A stretch of DNA of 33,467 nt from Cupriavidus neocaledonicus (GTDB taxonomy: Bacteria; Pseudomonadota; Gammaproteobacteria; Burkholderiales; Burkholderiaceae): assembly GCF_000372525.1 (NCBI RefSeq), contig NZ_AQUR01000062.1, positions 1 to 33,467 on the forward strand. Direction: 5' to 3'. A program made the position numbers and the translations under genes. This document shows, one piece after another, positions 7,872 to 15,893 of the stretch (positions are counted from its first letter, which is position 1; each line of letters starts with the position of its first letter). The notes beneath the pieces are model-generated. The model worked only from the letters and a program-made list of their open reading frames with translations. It had not been told where the DNA came from and made no database searches.

Positions 7872-8923
7872 TTCTTGCCCTTCTTGGCGAGGAACCCACC
7901 GATGCCGCCAGCTGCCTTCATACCCAGGCGAGCCGCGGCGCCACCGCTAAGACCACCCCCCGATCCAAAGACCGCACCCGACATCTTGGGAATCTCGAGT
8001 GCGACCAGCAGCATGAACAAGGCAACACCAAGGGCATAGGCGGCGCCAGCCAAAGATTTCGTGCCAATGCCAGTCTGATCAGCGATCGTGGAAGTGAAAG
8101 CGCTTGAAACGAGTCGCGCCATGATGGTTGAGATGACGATATACATCGAAGCGCCGATCATGAAATCGAGCCACGACATGAAATAGCGCCGTGTGTAGTC
8201 GGAGAACGCCAGGGCTACTGCAAGGGGGCCGATCACGATACCCACAGCGGCCTGAATCTCACCCAAGGCGATGAAGAAGCTGTACATCAGCGCTGCCACC
8301 GCGCAGACCACGAACGTAAAGAGAAGAGTCAATCCCGAAACCGCCACGCCGAGCTTGCTCAGACCGCTTGCCGCGTCCATCGCCTGGTTGTACGAGTCCA
8401 GGAATCCCGCGCCCACCGAGATGAGGGTCATCGCCGGATTGCTGGACCGCGTACCGGCGATCTTGTTGGCGAGTGTCGTGAACCAATCATAGATGCCCGG
8501 CGCAAATTGGCTGTATCCCACATAGATCGAGGCGAGAATGCCGAGCACCATGATGGTTTCCAGGATGTCGTTCCATGCGCTGGTTGGATCATTCGTGGCG
8601 GCGAACCGGATGGCGGCAAGCGTCAGCGTAATGAGCGCCAATCCGTATGCCACCTTGTCCGTCTCCGATCGTATGCTCTGACTGAGTGAGGTGGCGCCCC
8701 CAATCAGGCCGGTGCGGAAGGAATCGAACTGCCCAATCCAACTTTTGAGGGATTCGGCAACAGTGCCCGTCGGACCCGAGAAAGACGGCGGGGTCTGGGC
8801 AGACTCCACGGACTGGGAAGGGGACCCGGCTTCGGCACTCGTTGACTGAGCAAAGGCCGGGGCGGTGTGCAAGAGCACCGCGGTGACAAGCAGAACCAGT
8901 AGGCGCAGCAGCATGGCGTTCAT
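7868..8923 (-). CDS. virB6: VirB6/TrbL-family inner membrane channel protein
   Basis: VirB6 forms part of the inner-membrane route for DNA. The chosen start at 8923 gives 351 residues with a clean signal peptide ending in APAFAQ, and lies 11 nt after the virB5 stop; the ORF extends upstream to 8992 but that would overlap virB5. A Ser/Pro-rich periplasmic stretch is followed by at least five hydrophobic helices, a central region with GAGFLDSYNQAM and a Gly/Ala-rich basic tail ending in KKGKK. Order and topology fit VirB6/TrbL. Confidence 0.85.
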   Translation of the reverse strand: MNAMLLRLLVLLVTAVLLHTAPAFAQSTSAEAGSPSQSVESAQTPPSFSGPTGTVAESLKSWIGQFDSFRTGLIGGATSLSQSIRSETDKVAYGLALITLTLAAIRFAATNDPTSAWNDILETIMVLGILASIYVGYSQFAPGIYDWFTTLANKIAGTRSSNPAMTLISVGAGFLDSYNQAMDAASGLSKLGVAVSGLTLLFTFVVCAVAALMYSFFIALGEIQAAVGIVIGPLAVALAFSDYTRRYFMSWLDFMIGASMYIVISTIMARLVSSAFTSTIADQTGIGTKSLAGAAYALGVALFMLLVALEIPKMSGAVFGSGGGLSGGAAARLGMKAAGGIGGFLAKKGKK

Positions 8924-8933
8924 TGCAACCGGA

Positions 8934-9692
8934 TCAGTCAGCTTGCAGCTTGCGGGAGAACACGCGGGCGCGCAGCTGCTTGAGTTCTTCATCCTGCGCG
9001 ATCGTAATCGCGCGCATGGCCTCGGCGCTTTGGGATTCCTTCGCGACGCTCTGTTGTTCCTTGTCCGCGTCGGCTTGAGCGCGAACGCTCATGAGCTGCA
9101 GCAGATCCGAGTTCTGGCTGGCGAGCACGTCCAGCATCTGGTTGGTCGTCTGCGCCGCGGCTTGCGCGGTCGGCGAGAGCTTAATGCTCGATTGAATCTT
9201 TTGCCGGCGCTTCGCCACTGACTGCGTATTCTTGTAGATTTGCTCGCCCAGGCTGAACAGGGCCTTGGCAGTCTTGTCGCCGTTCCTAAACAGATTGCGC
9301 TGGTCCTCGAACCATTGCTCCTTGGTTTTTCCCGAAGCGACGACCATGCTATGAATCTTCTTCAGGTAGTCGGCGTTGTCCGAAACCGTGCCGTAGAGGT
9401 CCTTGAGCGTGGTGCCGTAGATCTCGTACTTACCGATGTCATCGGCGATGGAGTCCAGTTGCTCCGTAATGGCGGCCACATCCAGACCTGTGGCCTGCAG
9501 AAGCTGGTTGGCCATCATCTTGTACTGATAGATGATGTTGGTATTCTCGTAGACCTCGGTTTTCAGCGACTGCATTGCCGTCATGGTGGTTTGCACGAGG
9601 CCAACCCAATCGGTGACCGGCAGGGCAGCGTGGGCAGACGAAGCCCCGAAGACCGAGGTTGCGATGGCGATGTTGGCGATCCACTTCTTCAC
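8934..9692 (-). CDS. virB5: VirB5/TrbJ-family minor pilus protein
   Basis: VirB5 proteins are periplasmic subunits found at the pilus tip. Translation starts at GTG (9692) with GGAGA seven bases upstream. The 252 residues comprise a signal peptide (cut near AHA-ALPVTD) and a mostly helical mature protein rich in Gln, Lys and Glu, with TAMQSLKTEVYENTN and a long coiled-coil-like C-terminus, as in TrbJ. The gene lies between virB4 and virB6, the usual order. Confidence 0.82.
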   Translation of the reverse strand: MKKWIANIAIATSVFGASSAHAALPVTDWVGLVQTTMTAMQSLKTEVYENTNIIYQYKMMANQLLQATGLDVAAITEQLDSIADDIGKYEIYGTTLKDLYGTVSDNADYLKKIHSMVVASGKTKEQWFEDQRNLFRNGDKTAKALFSLGEQIYKNTQSVAKRRQKIQSSIKLSPTAQAAAQTTNQMLDVLASQNSDLLQLMSVRAQADADKEQQSVAKESQSAEAMRAITIAQDEELKQLRARVFSRKLQAD

Positions 9693-9707
9693 GTTGTTTC
9701 TCCAAAG

Positions 9708-12164
9708 TTATGCTGCGCGCGCAAGCATTTCGCGCACATAGCGGTCCTGCCAATCGGATTCACCCGACGCGTAGTGCTTGTCGCAGATTGACTGTGCGAC
9801 CCCGTCCGAGCGCAGCATGGCCACCATCTCGTCGGAGAATGCCGTCTGCAGCATTCGTGTCTGGGTGTTAGTGATCAGTAGGTAGTCGCGGTTAGGCACC
9901 GCGTCTGAAATCAGCTGCACTTGGTCATCGGTTAGCCCGAATTTCTCCTTGTAGAGTTCGGGACTGGTCTTAGCCTGGCTGTTAGGCAGGTAGATCCAGT
10001 TGGCGATGTTTTCCTTGAGGATCTCGAAGTTCGCCACGCGCGCAATCTGACGCAGGGACTGCGTCGCGCACCAGATGGCGCCGTTGAGCTTGCGGATGGT
10101 GGTGATCCAATCCTCGTAGCGCCGATAGAATCGCTCGTTCTGGAAGAAGAAGCCGCATTCCTCGACCTCGATGATCGTGTAGCGGATGCCATCCATCGAC
10201 TGACTGATCCGGTAGAACGCATAATCGGTGAACAGCACCGCTGCGCGTTCGTACTTCTGGAACAGTTCACCCATCTCGATACACAGGTTGTCACTAACCG
10301 AGAAAGCGTCTTCGGCGTGATCGAAGAAGTGCCCGTACTGACCACCCTTGAGCCAGATCTGAAGCCGCCCGCGCAAATCCGCATGCAGCATCGTCGAGAG
10401 CGAGCTGAGGGTCCAGCGCTCGCGAGGGTAGCCAGCCAGCAGCTTGACGGCCTCAAAGAGATCCTGCACCTGCTGAGGCGACAGCGTGAAGTCGTCATCC
10501 TCTAGGGAGAGCGTCAGCCACTCCGTGATGTAAGTGAAGTTCTTCGGGTCGGCCAGCAGCGACAACGGATTGACCGGCGTGCTGGTCTGAAACTTCCCGG
10601 TGACGTCAATGAAGGTACCTCCGCTCAGCAGCGTCGGAATGCGTGTGGAACGGTCCTTGTCGAAGCGAATCCGCCGCGCCTTGTGCCTGTCGCCTTGCGA
10701 CACCAGGAAATTCAGGAACACCGATTTGCCGGCACCGATCGGGCCGATGACGAACAGATGGCCGTTGCCGCCGCGCTGATGCATGTCGACGCGCTGAATT
10801 GTGCGGTGGCGCGTTGGCAGGCAGGTCAGGGGAGGCACTTCCGCTCCGGTCTTCTCGCTTAGCCACGCGTTATAGGACGGGCCTTCCAGGACCGAGCGAA
10901 CCGGCGCGATGTCGGACACGGCCGGCGTTTCCACGAACTGGAGGCGGCGTTGCTTGTCCCAGCGGCCAGGCAGGGTACTGTTCCAAGCGGGCATCAGGTT
11001 CGCCTTCTCGCGGATCGTCCCGAAGCCGGCGTTGGTCAATGCGCCGACCACCTCGCTGACGGCGTCCTCGCATTCACCTTCGGAATCCGCGTAGACAATC
11101 ACCGAGATATTGGCAAAGCCGTGCTGGATCCCCTCGGCGGTGAGACGCTTGAGTGCGTATCCCGCCTCCTTGGCCAGTTCCTCGCGGCCTTCGTCGTTCT
11201 CGCTTTCCTCCTTGGAGACGTACTGCTTCATCATGGAGCGCAGGTTCACCGCCGCCATCTTGTAGAAGCGGCGCACCTTCTCGATGTAGGCCGTGGCGCG
11301 CGCGGTGTCCAGAAAGCGGTACATGATGCAGATATCCAACTCGGCATCCACGTGCATCAGGCTGTCAAGCGCCGCTTCCTGGAAGCTCATCCATTCCTTC
11401 ACCGCAACAACCGCGGCATAACGCTTGCCGTGGGCGGATTCGAATAGCAATCGCTCGGCGCCCACCGTGACCTCGGATTCCGTCAGGTGCGTGTCGAGCA
11501 AGGTGACAGGAAACCGGATGCGGCGCGGCGGCACGCTAGGATTGGCGACCTGGTGAAGCGCGGCATAGCTGTCCTGCATGGTGAGCCGGGTCGGCTTGAT
11601 GCGCGGAATGCCGCCGGTAAATGCATCGAGCATGGCCTCGAAGCGCCGGGTATCCGCGTGCATCCGCTCCATGTCGAAGGCGAAAGCGCTGCGAGAGAGA
11701 ACCGTGTCTTTTGCCGCCTCAACGATGGCGCCGTACACCGAGCGCCCCCCAACCGTCATGTGATAGCCAATCTTCTCGAAGAACTTTGCAATGCCCGACT
11801 CGGGGGTGTAGGCAATGCTGAGGGCGTGCGTGTTCCGGAAGTACCGCCCGGTGGTCATATGCGCACGGTTCAGTGCGTTCAGACGTGCGTCGGCGCTGTT
11901 GCTGAAATCGCCGTCGATGAAGCCGGTTGTGCGGCGGTGGGACAGCCGCCACCAGGCGGTGATGCGGTTGTCGAAGGATCGGCAAGCCTGGTCGAGCTGG
12001 TCGCGGGCCGAGGTAATGTCACTGGCATCGGCGCTATCCGCGTCGACACCCCGAAACTCATAGGCCGCCAGAAGTGATCCATCCTTGTTCAGGATCAGTT
12101 CCGGCGTAATGGACGTGAGCCACGGCACGATCTCGGCCAGCGGCCGGCGTTTCAGTTTCAGCAT
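9708..12164 (-). CDS. virB4: VirB4/TrbE ATPase of the type IV secretion system
   Basis: VirB4 is the largest and most conserved ATPase of these systems, powering pilus assembly and transport at the inner membrane. The 818-residue product begins with a CagE/TrbE-type N-terminal domain (LILNKDGSLLAAYEFRGVD) and has a Walker A GPIGAGKS at about 474-481. The Walker B region near 660-670 reads YTIIEVEECGFFF, with Glu-Glu where most relatives have Asp-Glu. A following ATQSLRQIA motif is typical. The start overlaps the end of virB3. Confidence 0.94.
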   Translation of the reverse strand: MLKLKRRPLAEIVPWLTSITPELILNKDGSLLAAYEFRGVDADSADASDITSARDQLDQACRSFDNRITAWWRLSHRRTTGFIDGDFSNSADARLNALNRAHMTTGRYFRNTHALSIAYTPESGIAKFFEKIGYHMTVGGRSVYGAIVEAAKDTVLSRSAFAFDMERMHADTRRFEAMLDAFTGGIPRIKPTRLTMQDSYAALHQVANPSVPPRRIRFPVTLLDTHLTESEVTVGAERLLFESAHGKRYAAVVAVKEWMSFQEAALDSLMHVDAELDICIMYRFLDTARATAYIEKVRRFYKMAAVNLRSMMKQYVSKEESENDEGREELAKEAGYALKRLTAEGIQHGFANISVIVYADSEGECEDAVSEVVGALTNAGFGTIREKANLMPAWNSTLPGRWDKQRRLQFVETPAVSDIAPVRSVLEGPSYNAWLSEKTGAEVPPLTCLPTRHRTIQRVDMHQRGGNGHLFVIGPIGAGKSVFLNFLVSQGDRHKARRIRFDKDRSTRIPTLLSGGTFIDVTGKFQTSTPVNPLSLLADPKNFTYITEWLTLSLEDDDFTLSPQQVQDLFEAVKLLAGYPRERWTLSSLSTMLHADLRGRLQIWLKGGQYGHFFDHAEDAFSVSDNLCIEMGELFQKYERAAVLFTDYAFYRISQSMDGIRYTIIEVEECGFFFQNERFYRRYEDWITTIRKLNGAIWCATQSLRQIARVANFEILKENIANWIYLPNSQAKTSPELYKEKFGLTDDQVQLISDAVPNRDYLLITNTQTRMLQTAFSDEMVAMLRSDGVAQSICDKHYASGESDWQDRYVREMLARAA

Positions 12165-12487
12165 GGCAGGTCGCTGTCAAAGCCGTAAGGCCGGCGAAAG
12201 ACCGAGTGAGATTTCCCGTGCCAGGGGACGGACTCGTACAGGTCGCCGTACATGTTGTAGATGTTGAGAATCTGGTTCCACCATGGATCCCGGCTTGTCA
12301 GCCAGGCCAGCAGCGCGTGGTTGCAAAGACCGCTGACGAATATCGCCGCCGGGATCTCCCAGCCACTGCGGTAAGTGACATAGATCAGCAGCGCGACGAT
12401 GGTGCCGTTGGCGATGGCCAGTCCGCGTACCGCGCCGGCGATCAGGCGCGGCATCGACAAGCCGATGCTCACATGGTGCTTGCGCAT
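12158..12487 (-). CDS. virB3: VirB3/TrbD-family membrane protein
   Basis: VirB3 is a small inner-membrane partner of VirB4. Starting at ATG 12487 (two bases after the end of virB2; an upstream in-frame start at 12514 would overlap it) gives 109 residues. Two hydrophobic helices (LIAGAVRGLAIANGTIVALL and IPAAIFVSGLCNHALLAWL, about residues 15-68) precede a soluble tail with RDPWWNQILNIYNMY. The position between virB2 and virB4 and the size are diagnostic. Confidence 0.85.
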   Translation of the reverse strand: MRKHHVSIGLSMPRLIAGAVRGLAIANGTIVALLIYVTYRSGWEIPAAIFVSGLCNHALLAWLTSRDPWWNQILNIYNMYGDLYESVPWHGKSHSVFRRPYGFDSDLPC

Positions 12488-12488
12488 G

Positions 12489-12836
12489 TCAGAAGCCGGT
12501 GCAGGCGGCCACAATATTCAGCGTCTTGAGGATCGACGGTGCCGCCGCGGCGAGGCCGACGCCCACGCACGCCCCCGAAATGAACTTGGACAGGCTCGAC
12601 TCCGCATTGGCATAGGCGTACGCGCCGAGCACGATGACGATCAGGCCAATGACGAAGAGGTACTTGGTGTTGATGAAGGTGGCGATGCCACAGATGAAGT
12701 TGCCGAGATTGCCGAGGAACGAATCGTCCGCGGCGGCGGCGGAGGTGGCCACCGCCATCATGCCGACGAGCAACAGGACGGAAGGCGCGTACTTGCGTGC
12801 GGTGGCGCGGGCGCGCAGGGAGAACTGGGGGGTCAT
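12489..12836 (-). CDS. virB2: VirB2/TrbC-type major pilin
   Basis: VirB2 pilins are polymerised into the conjugative pilus. The 115-residue precursor has a long basic signal region cleaved around TSAAAADD, then two hydrophobic helices (FVIGLIVIVLGAYAYA and FISGACVGVGLAAAAPSIL) joined by a short loop, as in VirB2/TrbC. An AGGAG sequence lies ten bases before the ATG. The two remaining cysteines in the mature protein are conserved-looking. It lies 18 nt after virB11. Confidence 0.87.
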   Translation of the reverse strand: MTPQFSLRARATARKYAPSVLLLVGMMAVATSAAAADDSFLGNLGNFICGIATFINTKYLFVIGLIVIVLGAYAYANAESSLSKFISGACVGVGLAAAAPSILKTLNIVAACTGF

Positions 12837-12854
12837 GCGGAGGGACTCCTGAGG

Positions 12855-13904
12855 TTAGAAAACGCGTTGGAATTCGTAGTCGTTGTTGCGAAATCCCTTG
12901 ATCTCAATGATCTCGGAGAGCACACGCATGTCGCCCGATCGCTTCATGTGCACCACGTAGTGAATGCAGTCTGCGATGAGCCGGCGCATGTCCTCGACCT
13001 TCCAGCCGGAGCCGGGTGGAATGCCGAGGAGCGCCATGCTTTCGAGACGGGACAAAGCCATGCGTGGGCTTGGTGCGTGAAGAGATCCCATGCCACCGTC
13101 GTGGCCGGTGTTGAAGGCCTGGAGCATGTCGTATGCTTCACCGCCGCGGACTTCACCAACGAGAATCCGGTCGGGCCGGAAGCGCAGGGAGAGCGCAATC
13201 AGATGCTGCGTGGTGACCCCCTTGTCGGCGTTGGATAGCAGGCGCACAACGTTCGGCACGCTGGGCTTGAGTTCGGTCGTGTCCTCGATGGTGATGACGC
13301 GCTCGTCCGGCGGGATCTCCCCAACCATGGCGTTGAGAAGCGTGGTCTTGCCAGAGGACGTACCGCCTGCGACCAGGATGTTCTTGCGTTGTCGGACAAG
13401 CTCTCCAAGGGCCTGGGCGAGCGCTTCGTCCTCGACGCGACCGGTGAAAATGGGTGTTTCGGCTTCCGTGCGCGCGTGTCGCGAGGAGAAGGCACCGGCC
13501 TTCACGTAATCCGACAACCGCATGTTCTTCTCGCGATGGCGACGAATGCTGAGTGCGTGACCCTCGATCGAGGTCGGCTGCATCACCGCCGCAATCCGCA
13601 GGCCCTTGTGACCTGCGTTGATGATGCCTTGTGATGTCCCACGGACTGCGGACTTCTCGACAGAGGAGGCCAGTGACCGGATTGCCCCTTCGACCTTGAA
13701 GGGGTCGAGCACGACATCGAGGCGGGTCATGACGCCGCGCCGCTCGACCCAGATGCTGTTGTGGCGGTTGATCATGACTTCTGCGACATCATCCGCATGG
13801 ATGACGTCGTGCAGCGGCGCCAGCGATTCGAAGAACATCGAAACGGCGCTATCGGCCAGCTGCGTGAGCTGCAGAAGAGGGTGGTTGGCGGACGCTGATT
13901 CCAT
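12855..13904 (-). CDS. virB11: VirB11/TrbB hexameric ATPase
   Basis: VirB11 is the cytoplasmic traffic ATPase that switches the system between pilus assembly and DNA transfer. The 349 residues show an N-terminal domain (DDVAEVMINRHNSIWVERRG), Walker A GGTSSGKTTL near 177-186, an Asp box (ITIEDTTEL), Walker B RILVGEVRGGEA near 246-257 and a His box (NTGHDGGMGSLHA). It is the first gene of the minus-strand operon; the mirrored 28-nt element lies 40 nt before its ATG. Confidence 0.94.
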   Translation of the reverse strand: MESASANHPLLQLTQLADSAVSMFFESLAPLHDVIHADDVAEVMINRHNSIWVERRGVMTRLDVVLDPFKVEGAIRSLASSVEKSAVRGTSQGIINAGHKGLRIAAVMQPTSIEGHALSIRRHREKNMRLSDYVKAGAFSSRHARTEAETPIFTGRVEDEALAQALGELVRQRKNILVAGGTSSGKTTLLNAMVGEIPPDERVITIEDTTELKPSVPNVVRLLSNADKGVTTQHLIALSLRFRPDRILVGEVRGGEAYDMLQAFNTGHDGGMGSLHAPSPRMALSRLESMALLGIPPGSGWKVEDMRRLIADCIHYVVHMKRSGDMRVLSEIIEIKGFRNNDYEFQRVF

Positions 13905-13922
13905 GCCCGCTATTGTTGGCGG

Positions 13923-13939
13923 GCAAAGCCTGACTTTGC
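13923..13939 (-). promoter_or_regulatory. Hairpin in virB11 leader
   Basis: GCAAAG and CTTTGC form a 6-bp stem with a 5-nt loop, ending 19 nt before the virB11 start codon on the minus strand. If transcribed it would sit close to the ribosome binding region and could modulate initiation. It has no counterpart in front of virB8. Confidence 0.4.
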
Positions 13940-13944
13940 GGACC

Positions 13945-13972
13945 GAAAGCTAGGCCATTTTCAGGAGCTTTC
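13945..13972 (-). promoter_or_regulatory. Mirrored element, virB11-side copy
   Basis: Read towards virB11, the element is GAAAGCT, 14 nt containing AAAATGGC, then AGCTTTC. It matches the virB8-side copy at 24 of 28 positions and ends 40 nt before the virB11 ATG. Inverted arms of 7 bp suit either a dimeric DNA-binding protein or an RNA stem-loop. Confidence 0.7.
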
Positions 13973-14013
13973 GATCGAGTCTGCAGCGTGTGGCGGCACC
14001 GTCGTCGCGAAAA

Positions 14014-14025
14014 GGAACATGTTCC
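14014..14025. promoter_or_regulatory. 12-bp perfect palindrome (possible operator)
   Basis: GGAACATGTTCC reads the same on both strands and lies between the two mirrored elements, about 110 nt from virB11 and 234 nt from virB8. It could bind a dimeric repressor or activator. A palindrome of this length by chance is not excluded. Confidence 0.4.
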
Positions 14026-14169
14026 CTCCAATATCAGCGAAAGGCGCGGTCAAATCCTGAGCATTCGACGGGGGATGCGCCAATGCTGTCGCTCAGCATG
14101 TGCAATCGGCAGAACCGGCATCGGAAGCTCGTTCGCTCGTTAGCATTGAAGGCCGATGCGACAAATATG

Positions 14170-14197
14170 GAAAGCTCTGCAAAATGGCATAGCTTTC
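14170..14197 (+). promoter_or_regulatory. Mirrored element, virB8-side copy
   Basis: Read towards virB8: GAAAGCT, 14 nt with AAAATGGC, AGCTTTC. It ends 61 nt before the virB8 ATG. Its orientation relative to the gene is the same as for the virB11-side copy, so the pair is mirrored around the control region. Confidence 0.7.
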
Positions 14198-14258
14198 GAG
14201 GCCAGGTAGAGGGCAATTCGCTGATTCAATTAGCGGCATCCCAAAGTCCTGCCGCCAC

Positions 14259-14966
14259 ATGCTCTTCTCTCGCAAATCCACCGACAAAGCCAAGCCCCTG
14301 ACCGTCGCGCCGGGCATGTATGGCGAAGAGCGTCCGGAGCAAGTCGTTTTCGATCGGACCACGCGCATCACCGTGGACCGCAACCACTGGAAGCTCGCTA
14401 CCGCCGGCGCCGCATGCCTCGCGCTCGTCGCGATTCTGACCCGGGAGCCGCCGCCGTCGGTGGTGAAGGTCGTGGGCGTGTCGGCCGATGCGACGGGCAA
14501 GCCCATCACGCGCGAACTGGACGCATTCCACCCGGATGAACGGCAAGTGCAAGCTGCACTGAAGGATCTTGTGCAGCGGTGGTTCACCATCGAGCCCATC
14601 CTGACGCCGCAGATCGAATCATCGCGCATGGCGGCGAACCTGCGTTCGGTGCGAGAACAGATGCTGGGATCGGCGAAAGAGCAGTTCAAGGCATGGGTGG
14701 ACGAGGATGAGCCGTTCCGGCAGGTGATGGCATCGCCGACGCTCACACGCGAGCCCCGGTTCACCAACATCGCAAGCCTGCCCGACAGCACGGTCGTGGT
14801 CGAGTTCGTCACGACGACAACCGAAGACGGATACAAGCCGCGCAAGCAGCGGTACGCGATTACCTTTCGCTACCAAGTCAAGCCGGCCGACAAGGAGGCC
14901 ATGCTCGGCACGAATCCGTTTGGCGTGTTCCCCATCTTTTTCTCGATCCAGAAATCCGCGGCCTGA
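14259..14966 (+). CDS. virB8: VirB8/TrbF-family inner membrane scaffold protein
   Basis: VirB8 is a bitopic scaffold linking inner and outer parts of the channel. The 235 residues have a short cytoplasmic tail, one membrane helix (about 45-62, LATAGAACLALVAIL) and a periplasmic NTF2-like domain with REQMLGSAKEQFKAWVDED and a C-terminal VEFVTTTTEDGY...YAITFRYQV part. No good ribosome binding site precedes the ATG, so the start could be slightly different. It is the first gene of the plus-strand operon. Confidence 0.82.
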   Translation: MLFSRKSTDKAKPLTVAPGMYGEERPEQVVFDRTTRITVDRNHWKLATAGAACLALVAILTREPPPSVVKVVGVSADATGKPITRELDAFHPDERQVQAALKDLVQRWFTIEPILTPQIESSRMAANLRSVREQMLGSAKEQFKAWVDEDEPFRQVMASPTLTREPRFTNIASLPDSTVVVEFVTTTTEDGYKPRKQRYAITFRYQVKPADKEAMLGTNPFGVFPIFFSIQKSAA

Positions 14967-14975
14967 GCCGCGACT

Positions 14976-15893
14976 ATGCCCATGGAAGCCCGTACCCCCT
15001 CCCGAGTTCTCCCGCTGGTCATCGCCCTTGGCCTGGCACTGTTGCTTTCCATTCCGGATGGCCACGCTGCGGACAAGACTGGGCGCCGTCCTGGCGCTGG
15101 CATTGCCGGGCTGGGTATCGGCGACCTGAGCGACGCCATGAATCCGGGGAATCCGTTCAATGGCGGTGTCGATCCTATCGCGCTGCCGGGTGACTCTCGG
15201 CTCGTGGTGTTCACGTACAGCCGGGACCAAATTTTCCGGGTGCTGAGCGCGCCATTGAAGGTCACGACCATCGAGTTTCCGGACGACGAGCAGATCGTTG
15301 GCGACCCGGCCTGGGGCGAGAACGTACGTTGGGACTATGACACCGATGGCGCCAACCATCTCTACGTGAAGCCGCAGGCGGCGGGCCTCGTCAATACGCT
15401 GTCGGTGAACACGAACAAGCGCAGCTACGAGTTCACGCTGGTGTCGTCGCCTCTGGGCGGTATCTTTTACCAGAAGGTGCGATTCCGCATTCCGACGTCG
15501 ATCTCGGCCAAGGTCAAGGCCCGCAATGACTCGCGTAGCGAGCAGGCGGACAATGCGAAGGCGACAGAGGGGGGCGATTCGCGTAACGTCGACGCCGTGG
15601 CGGTGCCACCGGACCAGCTGAATTTCGAATACGCCATTTCGGGAAGCGCCAGCTTCAAGCCGGAGACCGCTTTCGACGATGGCAAGGCGCTATGGCTACG
15701 GTTACCTGCCGCCGCGCTTCAGAGCTGGCCGGTCGCCCTGGTGAAGGACGGCAGCGACTTCGTGGTGGTGAACCAGATCCGTCGCGGCGGCTATCTGGTG
15801 GTCCAGCGTCTGGCCGATACCGTTGTGCTGCGCTCCGGCGACGATGAAGTCAGGATCGAGCGTGGCCGTCGTCGCGTGTTGGGGCTGTTCTGA
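14976..15893 (+). CDS. virB9: VirB9/TrbG outer-membrane core complex protein
   Basis: VirB9 joins VirB7 and VirB10 in the outer-membrane ring. The 305-residue precursor has a signal peptide (ending near GHAADK), an N-terminal domain with FTYSRDQIFRVLSAPLKVT and a C-terminal beta-sandwich starting at LNFEYAISG and containing FDDGKALWLRLP and VVNQIRRGGYLVVQRL. The start is 9 nt after virB8 and a second ATG two codons later is possible. No VirB7-like small lipoprotein gene is seen nearby. Confidence 0.88.
   Translation: MPMEARTPSRVLPLVIALGLALLLSIPDGHAADKTGRRPGAGIAGLGIGDLSDAMNPGNPFNGGVDPIALPGDSRLVVFTYSRDQIFRVLSAPLKVTTIEFPDDEQIVGDPAWGENVRWDYDTDGANHLYVKPQAAGLVNTLSVNTNKRSYEFTLVSSPLGGIFYQKVRFRIPTSISAKVKARNDSRSEQADNAKATEGGDSRNVDAVAVPPDQLNFEYAISGSASFKPETAFDDGKALWLRLPAAALQSWPVALVKDGSDFVVVNQIRRGGYLVVQRLADTVVLRSGDDEVRIERGRRRVLGLF

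Larger units (their letters stand above)
13905..14258. promoter_or_regulatory. Divergent control region between the two transfer operons
   Basis: This 354-nt stretch separates virB11 (leftward) and virB8 (rightward) and must hold both promoters. No convincing ORF is present. It contains two mirrored 28-nt elements, a hairpin in the virB11 leader and a perfect 12-bp palindrome, each listed separately. A TTGAAG at 14146-14151 could serve as a -35 box for virB8, but no well-spaced -10 box is visible, so the promoter may need an activator. Confidence 0.75.
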
